A stretch of 64,000 bases of DNA from Herbaspirillum sp. GW103. GTDB taxonomy: Bacteria > Pseudomonadota > Gammaproteobacteria > Burkholderiales > Burkholderiaceae_D. The notes below the pieces were generated by a model, which was given only the letters and a program-made list of their open reading frames with translations, searched no databases and was not told the origin of the DNA. Numbering within the stretch: the first letter of the stretch is position 1; each line of letters opens with the position of its first letter. The position numbers were made by a program, and so were the translations under genes. This document shows, piece by piece, positions 52,478 through 62,461 of the stretch. The stretch spans positions 1-64,000 of the forward strand of contig NZ_AJVC01000005.1 of NCBI RefSeq assembly GCF_000261365.1, in the 5' to 3' direction.

Positions 52478-53332
52478 TCAGGCTGCGACCGCGCCGGCCG
52501 GCATGATGCGCTGGGTCACTTCCTTGCGGTAGCGGTTGAGCTCCTGGACGTTGCTGAAGGTACGTTCGAACAGCAGCGACATGTTGTGCAGGATGCGGTC
52601 CACGACCTTCTTTTCCCACTCGCCGTCGAACTTGATCTGGTTGTCCAGCCAGCGTTCCAGCCATTCGGGGTCCGGCAGGCGGCTCTGGACGGTGTCGTTG
52701 GGGAAGAGGGCCTGATTCACGTGCAGGTTGGTCGGGTGCAGCGGCTTTTCGGTACGACGCGCCGAAGCCATCAACACGCCGATCTTGGCAAACGCCGCAC
52801 GGGCCTTGTCGCCCACTTCGTTGAGGGCCTTCTTCATGTAGCGCAGGTAGGCGCCGCCGTGGCGGGCTTCATCCTGGCTGATGATCTTGTAGATCTGCTT
52901 GATGACCGGCTCGGTGTGCCAGTCGGCGGCGCAGCGATACCAGTGGTTCAGGCGGATCTCGCCGCAGAAGTGCAGCATCAGGGTTTCCAGCGGCGGGGCC
53001 GGATCGAATTCGAAGCGCACATTGTGCAGCTCTTCTTCGGTCGGGCACAGGTCCGGGCGGAAGCGGCGCAGGTATTCCATCAGCACCAGCGAGTGCTTCT
53101 GTTCCTCGAAGAACCATACCGACATGAATGCCGAGAAATCGCTGTCCCCGCGATTGTCGCGCAGGAACATCTCGGTGGCCGGCAGGGCCGACCATTCCGT
53201 GATGGCGTTCATGCGGATGGTCTGCGCCTGTTCGTCGGTGAGCAAGGAAGCGTCGAACTTGTCCCAGGGAATATCCTTATCCATATTCCAACGGACCTGC
53301 TCTAGCGATTTGAACAATTCTGGGTACAGCAT
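52478..53332 (-). CDS. Ferritin-like diiron protein of unknown function
   Basis: 284 aa, soluble, mostly helical. Two carboxylate motifs spaced as in diiron proteins: a first Glu in PATEMFLRDN with FFEEQKHSLVLMEYL (about 75-89), and HFCGEIRLNHWY with SQDEARHGGAYLRY (about 121-168). The pattern (E, EExxH, E, DExxH) resembles acyl-ACP desaturases and other ferritin-like oxidases. No partner reductase nearby. Own terminator and a 137-bp upstream gap, so monocistronic. Reaction unknown. Confidence 0.65.
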   Translation of the reverse strand: MLYPELFKSLEQVRWNMDKDIPWDKFDASLLTDEQAQTIRMNAITEWSALPATEMFLRDNRGDSDFSAFMSVWFFEEQKHSLVLMEYLRRFRPDLCPTEEELHNVRFEFDPAPPLETLMLHFCGEIRLNHWYRCAADWHTEPVIKQIYKIISQDEARHGGAYLRYMKKALNEVGDKARAAFAKIGVLMASARRTEKPLHPTNLHVNQALFPNDTVQSRLPDPEWLERWLDNQIKFDGEWEKKVVDRILHNMSLLFERTFSNVQELNRYRKEVTQRIMPAGAVAA

Positions 53333-53469
53333 CTCAGTATGTGCCTATATGCGTTAAGTGTTTGATTTTAACAAGATTTTCCCGATCCATACTAAAACGG
53401 TCAGGTTTCAGCAATATGACAGAGGCCCGGCGCGGCGGCGCCCAGGGCCAGGCTCTGCCATGGCGAGGA

Positions 53470-54333
53470 TCAGGGGGAATTTGGCTTGCGGGAGGCTGGC
53501 TTCTTGTTTTGCCGGGATTGTACAACAGCGGTGCCAACCGGCGCGCTCGTATTTTCCGCACGCTGGGGCGCTTTCCGGGCCGGTGGCTTGCTGGCTGCCG
53601 CCTTGGCCCCCTTGGCTGGCTTGGAAGCACCCACAGGCTTGGCTTTCAGGCCGGTCTTGGGCTTTGGGGCAACTGTCTTATTTTCGCGACGTTTGGGCGT
53701 CTTCGCGGGCTTGGGCGGCTTGGCGGGCTTCAACAGCGGCGCCTGCTCGGGCAGTCCGCCGGCCAGGGCATTGCCGACGGCGTGCTTGAATTGCTCCTGC
53801 AACACATTCCACCAGGCATTGGGATTGGCGATGGCAGACTGGAAATCCGGCGGCGGGGTATCGGCCGCACCTTCTGTAGCGGGCTCGGGCGGGGATTCGG
53901 CGTGCGCTGCAGTCGTTTGCTCTTCAGCAACATCGGGGGCGGATGCTTCTTCCGTTGCTTGCTCCGGTTCGGCAGCGGCGCCCGGCCACATCGGGAAGCC
54001 GAAGGGGAAGCCCGGTGCCGGGCTGGCCGCGTCATCGGCAGCGGCCTCGGCCTGCGGCGTACCACGCGAGGCCATGATCTCGCTCATGGCCTGGAGGGTG
54101 GAGAGGGTCGCGCTCTGCACCTCCAGGGTCTGGATGGTGGCCTTCAACATGTTCAGGTTCAGCTCCAGCCAGGAGGCCACGGTCTTGAGGTCGCCGATCT
54201 TCTTGTTGATGTCCTCCACCGACAGCGAGGGCGTGGCCATGGCGGGGGCGCCCATGCTGCTCCACATCTTCTTCATGAAATCGATGGTATCGGCTACCGA
54301 GCCTGCGCCCGGCATCTGGTCCTGATTCAGCAT
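53470..54333 (-). CDS. phaM: PhaM-like polyhydroxybutyrate granule protein
   Basis: 287 aa. N-terminal domain DTIDFMKKMWSSMG and SVEDINKKIGDLKTVASWLE (about 14-75) matches PhaM, which activates PHB synthase and tethers granules to DNA. The C-terminal third is Lys/Ala/Pro-rich (KPAKPPKPAKTPKRR) like histone H1, the DNA-binding part. A Trp-containing PFGFPMWPG lies between. ATG 54333 fits the domain start. Confidence 0.82.
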   Translation of the reverse strand: MLNQDQMPGAGSVADTIDFMKKMWSSMGAPAMATPSLSVEDINKKIGDLKTVASWLELNLNMLKATIQTLEVQSATLSTLQAMSEIMASRGTPQAEAAADDAASPAPGFPFGFPMWPGAAAEPEQATEEASAPDVAEEQTTAAHAESPPEPATEGAADTPPPDFQSAIANPNAWWNVLQEQFKHAVGNALAGGLPEQAPLLKPAKPPKPAKTPKRRENKTVAPKPKTGLKAKPVGASKPAKGAKAAASKPPARKAPQRAENTSAPVGTAVVQSRQNKKPASRKPNSP

Positions 54334-54362
54334 TGATCGCTCCTGTTGTTGTGGTGTCGCTC

Positions 54363-55658
54363 TCAGCGTGGCGGACGCTGCATCCGGCAACTGCTCGGCA
54401 AAGCGGTCTGCTCGGCCGGGATGTAGCGCTCGGTACGGAATCCGAAGCCGCTGCCCTCGTTGTCGAAGCGGATGCCGCCGCTGTCGGCGCGCTGCATCTG
54501 CATCAGGTAAAGCGGCTGGATCAGTTGGTGATCCTCGACCCGCATGGTCGCCTCGTGGAAGGCGTTCTGATAATGCGCGCCTTCCAGGGCATATGCAACC
54601 GCCTTGGGGTCGGTGCTCCTGGCCTTTTCGATGGCCTTGACCAGCATGTCGATCATCACCTGCATGCGCAGGTAAAGGTAATCATCCTTGGGCTGCGGGT
54701 AGCGCTTGCGGAATTGCTGGTAGTAGGCATCGCTGGGTGAACCGGGATTGCCGCCCGCGTTGGGATGCCACTCGGCTACCGCGCGCACCACGCCCACGCC
54801 CGCATCACCAATGGCCGCAGGTGCGCCCAGGCTGTTGGCATAGAAGGTGTAGAACTTGGCCTTGAAGCCGGCATCGCGTGCGGCCTTCACCAAGAGCGTC
54901 AGATCGTTGCCCCAGTTGCCGGTGATGACGGCATCGGCTCCGGCGCTGCGCATCTTGGCGATGTAGGGCGAGAAATCCTTGATCTTGCCGATGGGATGCA
55001 GCTCGTCGCCGACAATGGCGATGTCGGGTCGCTTGGCCGCGAGCTGCTCGCGCGCGGCCTTGGCGACCTGGCGGCCGAAGCTGTAGTCCTGGCCGATCAG
55101 GTAGACCTTCTTGGTGGAGGGATCGGCCTTGATGGCTTCAGTCAGGGCCTGCATGCGCATGTCGGCGCTGGCATCAAAACGGAAATGCCAGAAGCTGCAT
55201 TTCTCATTGGTCAGCGCCGGATCGACGGCGGAGTAATTGAGGAACAGGACACGATGATCCGGCTCGCGCTGGTTGTGCTTGTTGACCGCATCGATGAGCG
55301 CGGCCGCCACCGCCGAGCTGTTGCCCTCGATCAGAAAGGGGATACGTTCGTCGGTAAGCTGGCGGAACTGTATCAGCGAGTCTTCCACGCCCAGCTTGTT
55401 GTCGAAGGTGGAGAGTTGCAGCAAATGCTTGCCATCGGGCAGGCTCACGCCGCCGCGCGCATTGACGCGCTCGATGGCGTAGTTGATGTTGCGCACCACC
55501 GCCTCGCCGGCATTGGCGAAGGGACCGGAGAGCCCGTCGATCATGCCGATGCGCACCGGTGGCAAGGGTGCAGCGAAGGTGGAGGCGGTGACCAGCGCCA
55601 TCAGGGCGGCGACCGGGAACACACGCAGAAGCAAGCGGGAGGACAGGGACAGGTTCAT
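54363..55658 (-). CDS. Orphan Liv-type periplasmic binding protein
   Basis: 431 aa, Peripla_BP_6 fold. Signal peptide after ATG 55658 (MNLSLSSRLLLRVFPVAALM), mature RIGMIDGLSGPFANAGEAVV, hinge VYLIGQDYSFGRQVAKAAR. No permease or ATPase is adjacent, so it must share another transporter or act as a sensor. Ligand unknown. phaM follows 29 bp later. Confidence 0.8.
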   Translation of the reverse strand: MNLSLSSRLLLRVFPVAALMALVTASTFAAPLPPVRIGMIDGLSGPFANAGEAVVRNINYAIERVNARGGVSLPDGKHLLQLSTFDNKLGVEDSLIQFRQLTDERIPFLIEGNSSAVAAALIDAVNKHNQREPDHRVLFLNYSAVDPALTNEKCSFWHFRFDASADMRMQALTEAIKADPSTKKVYLIGQDYSFGRQVAKAAREQLAAKRPDIAIVGDELHPIGKIKDFSPYIAKMRSAGADAVITGNWGNDLTLLVKAARDAGFKAKFYTFYANSLGAPAAIGDAGVGVVRAVAEWHPNAGGNPGSPSDAYYQQFRKRYPQPKDDYLYLRMQVMIDMLVKAIEKARSTDPKAVAYALEGAHYQNAFHEATMRVEDHQLIQPLYLMQMQRADSGGIRFDNEGSGFGFRTERYIPAEQTALPSSCRMQRPPR

Positions 55659-55768
55659 CGGTGAGCAAAGGACAGCAAAAAAAAAACGCATTGTACGTGG
55701 TTTGAAATGCCCCTCTCCGGCCAGTTGCCCCCACGACGCCCTGCAACTGATCCGATACACTGGCGGTC

Positions 55769-56911
55769 ATGAGCGAAGTTTCCCGTCCCGCCCGGCGCTG
55801 GCCGCGCCTGCTGATCCTGATCGCATCGAGCCTGGCACTGCATGTCGCGCTGGTGGACTGGGGGCGGCGTCACATCATCGTACCGGGCCAGACGCAGGCA
55901 CCGACCATGACGGTGGAACTGCGCCCGGTCCCACCGCCCGCGCAGCCGGTGGCACTGCCGGCGGCCAAGCCAACACGGCCGAGCTCGGCCAGACCCGCGA
56001 ACGCTGTCAGGCGCCCGGCTCCCCGCCGCGTACCGGAACCCGCCATCGACCCGCCCGACGAACCCATCCGCGAGACCGTCGAACGCATCCCCATGCCCGC
56101 ACCGCAAGACCCGCCAGCGGCCTCCCTCCCCACTTCCGCCAGTGGAGCGGGCCAAACAGGTCGAGGGGAGGGAGAGGGAAGCGCAAGCGCCGACCACGGC
56201 AACAACGGCAACGGCGAAGCCCCTGATGCCGCCCCCGGCAAGGTCTACCAGACCAGCGCCCCGCCCAGCGCCCTGCTGGAGTACGACGTCACCGGCACCA
56301 AGGACCAGCAGCCGGCTTACGGTCGCGGCAGCATCGCCTGGCACAACGAGGGCGACCACTACAAGGTGGAAGGCAAGGCCAAGGCGCTGTTCTTCACACT
56401 GCTCAATTTCACCAGCGTAGGCGCACTCGATGCCTGGGGCGTCTCGCCGGAGCTCTACACCGAACAGAAGGGCTTCAAATCGGCCACCAACACCCATTTC
56501 AACCGCGAACGCAACGTGGTCAGCTTTTCCGCGTCCACCACGAGTTATCCGCGCCGTGGCGGCGAGCAGGACCGTGCCAGCCTGATCTGGCAGCTGGCCG
56601 CCATCGGCCGGGGTGATGCCGGGCAGATGCAGGCTGGTGCGGTGATCGACCTGTTCGTGGCCGGCGTGCGCGACGGCGAAATCTGGCGCGTGCAGGTATT
56701 GGGCCAGGAACGCCTCACCCTGCCTGTGGGCGCGCTACAGACCTGGCACCTGGTGCGCATGCCCAAGCCCGGTTCCTATGATGACCGCGTCGATATCTGG
56801 CTGGCGCCGCAGCACGAATGGTATCCGGTGCGGGTGCGCTATACCGACCTGCGGCCCAACGGTGACTATACCCAGCTGGACTTGTCCGGCCTCAAACCCG
56901 CGGGTCAGTGA
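55769..56911 (+). CDS. DUF3108 protein with TonB-like proline-rich head
   Basis: 380 aa: N-terminal membrane helix (about 12-30), Pro/Ala-rich region (45-125), then a DUF3108 domain (about 165-380) with FNRERNVVSFSAST and GGEQDRASLIWQLAAIGRG. Domain faces the periplasm. Followed after 158 bp by a second DUF3108 gene with the same motifs. Function unknown. Confidence 0.78.
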   Translation: MSEVSRPARRWPRLLILIASSLALHVALVDWGRRHIIVPGQTQAPTMTVELRPVPPPAQPVALPAAKPTRPSSARPANAVRRPAPRRVPEPAIDPPDEPIRETVERIPMPAPQDPPAASLPTSASGAGQTGRGEGEGSASADHGNNGNGEAPDAAPGKVYQTSAPPSALLEYDVTGTKDQQPAYGRGSIAWHNEGDHYKVEGKAKALFFTLLNFTSVGALDAWGVSPELYTEQKGFKSATNTHFNRERNVVSFSASTTSYPRRGGEQDRASLIWQLAAIGRGDAGQMQAGAVIDLFVAGVRDGEIWRVQVLGQERLTLPVGALQTWHLVRMPKPGSYDDRVDIWLAPQHEWYPVRVRYTDLRPNGDYTQLDLSGLKPAGQ

Positions 56912-57069
56912 GACCAGATCCTGCATGCCCTGTCAAAATCGGAAACAATTGCGCACAATTACGCGCCCGGACGGCAGAACCGTGCCCCGGCATTCTGGTC
57001 GTATTCCTTCATATGGCTCGGCCTTGCCTCATCGCCAAGCCCCACAGAGACCAACACGAAGAGCTCGCC

Positions 57070-57840
57070 ATGAAAAAACTTTCACATCGCCTCCAAACCA
57101 CCCTCGTTGCACTGCCGCTGGCCGCGCTGCTGGCCAGCGGCCCCGTCCTGGCCGCCGACGGTCCGCATCCGGTGGAAAAACGTCCCTACAACCTGCCGCC
57201 CTCGGCCGAGCTGCATTACACCATCAGCGCCAAGCAGAGCGGGCTCGACCTCAAGGGCGAGGGGTTGGTGAAGTGGACGCAGAGCAAGACTGCCTACAGC
57301 GTCAACACCGAAACCCGCGCCATGCTGCTGGGCAAGATCCTGGAAACCAGCAGTGAGGGCAGTATCGACGCCTACGGCCTGGCGCCGGCGCGCTTCGTGG
57401 AGAAGCGTCTGCGCCGCGAACCGACCACCACCACCTTCAACCGTGAGCAGAACAAGATCACTTTCACCGAGTCTGCGGAAAGCTTCCCGCTGCAAGGCGG
57501 CGAGCAGGACCGCACTGGTATCACCTGGCAGTTCGTGGCCATCGCGCGGGCCAATGCCGCCCGGATGAAGCCGGGCTCGGAATGGAATTTCTTCGTGGCT
57601 GGTCCGCGCGATGCCGAGCAATGGACCTTCAAGGTGATCGGCCGCGAGAAGATCAAGACCGCCCAGGGCGAGACCGAAGCCCTGCACCTGTTCCGCAATC
57701 CTCCGCCGAATGACCAGGCCCAGAAGCTCGACATCTGGCTGGCGCCCAAGATGGAGTGGTATCCGGTACGCCTGAAGTTCACCGATCCCAATGGGGACTA
57801 TATCGAGCAGGTGCTGGATTCGGTCAGGAAAACCAACTAA
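57070..57840 (+). CDS. DUF3108 periplasmic protein (second copy)
   Basis: 256 aa with signal peptide (1-27, ...GPVLAAD) and DUF3108 domain; FNREQNKITFTESAE and GGEQDRTGITWQFVAIAR match the upstream copy. It lacks the Pro-rich head. ATG 57070 is chosen for the signal sequence. Likely in one operon with the first copy and ended by the hairpin at 57855. Confidence 0.8.
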   Translation: MKKLSHRLQTTLVALPLAALLASGPVLAADGPHPVEKRPYNLPPSAELHYTISAKQSGLDLKGEGLVKWTQSKTAYSVNTETRAMLLGKILETSSEGSIDAYGLAPARFVEKRLRREPTTTTFNREQNKITFTESAESFPLQGGEQDRTGITWQFVAIARANAARMKPGSEWNFFVAGPRDAEQWTFKVIGREKIKTAQGETEALHLFRNPPPNDQAQKLDIWLAPKMEWYPVRLKFTDPNGDYIEQVLDSVRKTN

Positions 57841-57854
57841 GCTAGCCGCTGTTG

Positions 57855-57900
57855 AACGCGCGGGGCCTGGGCCGGCAGCGATGCCGCCAGGCCCCGCGTT
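57855..57900 (+). terminator. Hairpin after the DUF3108 pair
   Basis: CGCGGGGCCTGG and CCAGGCCCCGCG form a perfect 12-bp stem; inside, CGGCA-GCGA-TGCCG forms a second stem with a GNRA-type loop. A short T-containing tail follows. Confidence 0.7.
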
Positions 57901-57942
57901 GATTCTTGTCAGTCAATTCCCCCTTACGTGTTGAGCCCGCCC

Positions 57943-58683
57943 ATGTCCGCTGCCCCCGCCATCGCCCCGACCCTGAACACCCAGAGCGCCCTGGTGCTCT
58001 TCTCCGGCGGCCAGGATTCCACCACCTGCCTGGCCTGGGCGCTGTCGCGCTATCAGCGGGTGGAAACCATTGGCTTCGACTACGGCCAGCGCCATGCCAT
58101 TGAACTGGAAGTACGCCCGGCCCTGCTGGAGAAGATGAAAGGTTTCTCGCCTCAATGGCAGACGCGCCTGGGGGAGGATCACATGATCGACCTGTCGCTC
58201 ATCGGCAAGATCTCTGACACGGCATTGACGCGCGATGTCGAAATCGCCATGCAGGACAATGGCCTGCCCAATACCTTCGTTCCCGGACGCAACCTGCTGT
58301 TCATGACCGTGGCCGCCACGCTGGCCTATCGCCGGGGCCTGAACGTACTGGTCGGCGGCATGTGCGAGACCGATTTCTCCGGCTATCCCGATTGCCGCGA
58401 CGACACCATGAAAGCCCTGCAGGTGGCGCTGAATCTGGGCATGGCCACGCAATTGAAGGTGGAAACACCGCTGATGTGGATCGACAAGGCCCAGACCTGG
58501 GCCCTGGCCGAATCGCTGGGCGGTGTGCCGCTGGTGGACCTGATCCGGGCCGATACCCACACCTGCTACCTGGGCGAACGCGGCCAACTGCATGACTGGG
58601 GCCATGGCTGCGGCAAGTGCCCGGCGTGCGAACTGCGGGCGCGCGGCTATCAACAGTACGCGGCCAGCCAAAGCCCGGGCTGA
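57943..58683 (+). CDS. queC: 7-cyano-7-deazaguanine synthase
   Basis: Makes preQ0 from 7-carboxy-7-deazaguanine and ammonia with ATP, for queuosine tRNA. 246 aa from ATG 57943. P-loop [15 protein letters not shown] and the zinc-binding [14 protein letters not shown] at the C-terminus. GTG 57928 is an alternative start. No other queuosine gene is present. Confidence 0.94.
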   Translation: MSAAPAIAPTLNTQSALVLFSGGQDSTTCLAWALSRYQRVETIGFDYGQRHAIELEVRPALLEKMKGFSPQWQTRLGEDHMIDLSLIGKISDTALTRDVEIAMQDNGLPNTFVPGRNLLFMTVAATLAYRRGLNVLVGGMCETDFSGYPDCRDDTMKALQVALNLGMATQLKVETPLMWIDKAQTWALAESLGGVPLVDLIRADTHTCYLGERGQLHDWGHGCGKCPACELRARGYQQYAASQSPG

Positions 58684-58721
58684 TCGGGCACAATAGGCTC
58701 ACCACCCCAGGAACGAGCCCC

Positions 58722-59909
58722 ATGCCCCGCACCCGCACCACCACCCTGCTCGCCCGCGGCGCCGCCGCGCTGCTGCTATTGCTGGCCGGCGCCGAGATCG
58801 GTCGGCGCATTGCCGACCTGCCCGGCCTGCCAACCTTGATCGATCTGCAGTTCGACCTGACCCCGCACAGCCAGAGCTACAAGGTGTTCGAGGCCAATCC
58901 GATTGCGCGCTCCAGCCATCCGCAAGCGCTACCCACGGCGCTGCGCACGCTCGATCTGGAGCTGCCCTGGAAGGACGGCAAGCGACTGCCGTTGATCGAC
59001 TTCATCAAGGGCACGGCCACCCAGGCCTTCGTGGTGATCCAGGATGGCATTGTGATTTACGAGCACTACCTCGATGGCTATGATGCCAAATCGCGCTTTG
59101 CCTCGTTCTCGGTGGCCAAGTCCTTCGTCTCGGCGCTGACCGGCGTGGCCCTGAAACAGGGCAGGATCAAGTCCCTGAACGAACCGATCGGTCGCTATCT
59201 CAAGCCCGACGAGATTGCGCCGGCCTACGCCAACATCACCATCGCTCAGTTGCTGGACATGCGCTCGGGCATCGATGTCGAAGAGAACTACGGTGGCTCG
59301 CTCGCTTCGCCGGTGGTGCGCATGTACGTCAGCACCGACCTGCAACGATTCATCGCCCGCCGCGACGGCCTGCGCTTTGCGCCCGGCTCACGCTTCGAAT
59401 ACCGCAGCATCGATACGCTGGTGCTCTCGCGCGTACTGGCGCGCGCTACCGGCATGCGGCTGTCCGACTTCGCCCGGCAGGCGCTGTGGGAACCGCTGGG
59501 CATGGAACAGGATGCCAGTTGGAGCGTCGACAGCGCCCGCCATGGCGTGGAGAAGGCCTTTTGCTGTCTCAATACCACGGCGCGCGACTTCGCCCGTCTT
59601 GGCTTGCTGTACCTGGATGGCGGACGCATCGGTGAACAACAGATCGTCAGCCCCGCCTGGGCTGCCGCACCGCGCCAGCCGGTCAACAACGGCAATGCCC
59701 TGGACTACCGCGATGGATGGTGGATCCCGCCGGGCAACGCCGATGATCGCGACTTCTCGGCCATTGGCGTCTTCGGCCAGTACATCTACGTCAACCCGGC
59801 CACGCGCACGGTGATCGTCAAACTCAGCGACTACGGCACCGAGCAGGATGAAGTGCTGACCCTGCTGGCCATGCGCAGCATCAGCCATGCGGTGTCCGGA
59901 AAGGATTGA
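58722..59909 (+). CDS. Beta-lactamase-fold serine hydrolase
   Basis: 395 aa with an N-terminal membrane anchor or signal (about 8-25). SVAK at 130-133 is the active-site SxxK; EYRSID near 230 supplies the Tyr. Family covers esterases, D-aminopeptidases and class C-like enzymes; substrate unknown. ATG 58722 avoids overlap with queC. Ends before a strong terminator. Confidence 0.83.
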   Translation: MPRTRTTTLLARGAAALLLLLAGAEIGRRIADLPGLPTLIDLQFDLTPHSQSYKVFEANPIARSSHPQALPTALRTLDLELPWKDGKRLPLIDFIKGTATQAFVVIQDGIVIYEHYLDGYDAKSRFASFSVAKSFVSALTGVALKQGRIKSLNEPIGRYLKPDEIAPAYANITIAQLLDMRSGIDVEENYGGSLASPVVRMYVSTDLQRFIARRDGLRFAPGSRFEYRSIDTLVLSRVLARATGMRLSDFARQALWEPLGMEQDASWSVDSARHGVEKAFCCLNTTARDFARLGLLYLDGGRIGEQQIVSPAWAAAPRQPVNNGNALDYRDGWWIPPGNADDRDFSAIGVFGQYIYVNPATRTVIVKLSDYGTEQDEVLTLLAMRSISHAVSGKD

Positions 59910-59939
59910 TCCTGCTGGCACAATATTGATGCCCATGAA

Positions 59940-59970
59940 AAAACCGCCTGTCTTGCAACAGGCGGTTTTC
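59940..59970 (+). terminator. Terminator of the serine hydrolase gene
   Basis: AAAACCGCCTGT-CTTGCA-ACAGGCGGTTTT then C, 30 bp after the stop. Confidence 0.88.
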
Positions 59971-60000
59971 ATTTGGAGCGACGATCAGCGGAAAAATTTT

Positions 60001-60030
60001 AAATGATATAAATCGTTTATATTTTTTATC
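60001..60030 (+). repeat. AT-rich element, copy 2
   Basis: AAATGATATAAATCGTTTAT followed by A and TTTTTTATC; near-identical to 33995-34026 and likewise between a plus-strand terminator and the 3' end of a minus-strand gene. Confidence 0.6.
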
Positions 60031-60064
60031 CGAACATCGGAAATCAAAAACCGGAAATCAGACA

Positions 60065-62461
60065 TCAGAACAGCTCGTTCTTCATCTGCGTCTTGGCCTT
60101 TTCTTCTTCCGGCGTCATCCCACCGCGATCGCCCATGCCCAGATCACGCACCATGGCGCTGGGCGGGAACTCCGCATAGTAGTACTCGCCGCCCGATTCG
60201 ATCACGCCATCCGGCACCTTGCGGTCCACATTGGGCACGTCCTTGAGGGCCTTGGACATGTAGCTGATCCATACCGGCAGAGCCAGGCCGCCACCGGTTT
60301 CGCGGTCGCCCAGGCTCTTGGGCTGGTCGTAGCCGATCCAGGCAATGGCGGTCAGGCCGGGTTGATAGCCGGCGAACCAGGCATCCATGGAATCGTTGGT
60401 GGTACCGGTCTTGCCGGCCAGATCGGTGCGCTTCAACGACAGTGCCTTGACGGCCGTGCCATGACGTACCACGTCGCGCAACATGCTGTCCATGATGAAG
60501 GCATTGCGGGCATCGATGACGCGGTTGGATTCATCGTCGGCAGTGGCCGGCTTGGCCTGGGAGAGCACCTCGCCGTTGTTGTCGGTGACCTTGGTGATCA
60601 GGTAGGGATTGATCTTGTAGCCGCCGTTGGCAAACACCGAGTACGCGCCCACCATCTGCAAGGGCGTGACGTTGCCCGCCCCCAGCGCCAGGGTCAGGTA
60701 GGGCGGATTCTTGTCGGCATCGAAGCCGAAGCGGGTGATGTATTCCTGCGCATACTTCACACCCACCCGCTCGAGGATGCGGATGGAGACCAGGTTGATC
60801 GACTTCTGCAAGGCGCGGCGCATGGAGATCGGACCTTCGAACTTGCCACCGTAGTTCTTCGGTTGCCATACCTGGCCGCCGGTCTGGGTGAAGGTCAGCG
60901 GCGCATCATTGATGATGGTGGCCGGCGACAAGCCCTTTTCCAGCGAGGAGGAATAGATGAAGGGCTTGAAGGACGAACCCGGCTGGCGCCAGGCCTGCGT
61001 GACGTGGTTGAACTTGTTGCGGTTGAAGTCGAAGCCGCCCACCAGCGAACGGATCGCACCATCATGCGAATTCACCGAGACGAAGGCCGATTCCACTTCC
61101 GGCATCTGGGTGATGATCCAGTTGCTGCCATCCTGGAACACCCGGATGATGGCGCCACGACGAATCTTCTTCTGCGGCGGTGCCTTGTCCGACAGCAGGT
61201 TGGCGCCAAAGCCCAGACCGGCGCCGGAGATGCTGATCTCCTCGCCGGTGGCCAGCATGGCGGTGATTTCCTTGGGCTTGGCTTCCAGCACCACGGCCGA
61301 GACCATGTCGTCACTGTCGGGGTGATCGGCAAGTTCCACGGCCACCGCATCTTCCACGACCTCCTTGGTGGCCTTCTCGGGCAGGTCCATGTAGCCTTCC
61401 GGACCCCGATAGCCATGACGGCGCTCGTAGTCGATGATGCCACGGCGCAGGGCGATGTAGGCGGCGTCCTGGTCGGCCTTGGTGATGGTGGTGAAGACGT
61501 TCAGGCCGCGCGTGTAGGTCTCGTCCTTGTACTGCGCGTAGACCAGCTGGCGCGCCATTTCGGCCACGTATTCGGCGTGCATGCCGAAGGCCGAGCTGTC
61601 GCCCTTGACGTGCAACTCCTCATCCTTGGCTTGCTGGTATTGCGCATCGGTGATGTAACCCAGCTGGCGCATGCGCAAGAGGATGTACTGCTGGCGCGCA
61701 TGTGCACGCTTGGGATTGACCACCGGATTGTAGGCCGAGGGCGCCTTGGGCAGGCCGGCCAGCATGGCCGCCTCGGCGATGGTGAGATCCTTGAGCTGCT
61801 TGCCGAAATAGATCTGGGCGGCCGAGGCGAAGCCGTAGGCGCGCTGGCCCAGATAGATCTGGTTCATGTAGACCTCGAGGATCTGGTCCTTGGTGAGGTT
61901 GTTCTCGATCTTCCAGGCCAGCGGGATCTCGTAGAAGAACTTGCGCACCGCCTTCTGCAGGAAGGTCGGCTCGTTGCTGGTCAGGAAGAAGTTGCGTGCC
62001 ACCTGCTGGGTAATGGTGGAAGCACCGCCACCGCCGCCGGAGAGGTTGGAGAAGGTGGCGCGCACAATGCCCTGGTAGTCGACGCCGCCGTGTTCATAGA
62101 AACGGTCATCCTCGATGGCCAGCACGGCCTTCTTCATGATGTCCGGGATGTCCTTGAAGTGGACCAGGTTGCGCCGCTCCTCGCCGAATTCGCCGATCAG
62201 CACGCCATCGGCGGAGAAGATGCGCAGCGGGATCTTGGGACGATAGTCGGTCAGCGTATCGAGGTCGGGCAGCTTGGGATAGGTCAGGGCGACGACGAAG
62301 GTCGCGCCCAGGATCACCATCACCACCAGACCCAGCACGGTACCGAACAAACCCAGGATGATGCGCAGCGACCAGTGCAGGCGCTTGCGGGGCGCCTTTT
62401 CTGCGGGGGCATCCGCCGATGCCGGTTTGCGTTGATCGCCGCCGTTGGAAGAGGAAGACAT
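60065..62461 (-). CDS. mrcA: Penicillin-binding protein 1A
   Basis: Bifunctional peptidoglycan synthase in the inner membrane. 798 aa: membrane helix (about 33-55), glycosyltransferase domain with catalytic EDDRFYEHGGVDYQGI (about 118-133), OB-like insert, transpeptidase domain with PGSSFKPF (SxxK), SIN and AGKTGTTND. Divergent from pilM across a 270-bp gap, the usual arrangement in Proteobacteria. Confidence 0.96.
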   Translation of the reverse strand: MSSSSNGGDQRKPASADAPAEKAPRKRLHWSLRIILGLFGTVLGLVVMVILGATFVVALTYPKLPDLDTLTDYRPKIPLRIFSADGVLIGEFGEERRNLVHFKDIPDIMKKAVLAIEDDRFYEHGGVDYQGIVRATFSNLSGGGGGASTITQQVARNFFLTSNEPTFLQKAVRKFFYEIPLAWKIENNLTKDQILEVYMNQIYLGQRAYGFASAAQIYFGKQLKDLTIAEAAMLAGLPKAPSAYNPVVNPKRAHARQQYILLRMRQLGYITDAQYQQAKDEELHVKGDSSAFGMHAEYVAEMARQLVYAQYKDETYTRGLNVFTTITKADQDAAYIALRRGIIDYERRHGYRGPEGYMDLPEKATKEVVEDAVAVELADHPDSDDMVSAVVLEAKPKEITAMLATGEEISISGAGLGFGANLLSDKAPPQKKIRRGAIIRVFQDGSNWIITQMPEVESAFVSVNSHDGAIRSLVGGFDFNRNKFNHVTQAWRQPGSSFKPFIYSSSLEKGLSPATIINDAPLTFTQTGGQVWQPKNYGGKFEGPISMRRALQKSINLVSIRILERVGVKYAQEYITRFGFDADKNPPYLTLALGAGNVTPLQMVGAYSVFANGGYKINPYLITKVTDNNGEVLSQAKPATADDESNRVIDARNAFIMDSMLRDVVRHGTAVKALSLKRTDLAGKTGTTNDSMDAWFAGYQPGLTAIAWIGYDQPKSLGDRETGGGLALPVWISYMSKALKDVPNVDRKVPDGVIESGGEYYYAEFPPSAMVRDLGMGDRGGMTPEEEKAKTQMKNELF

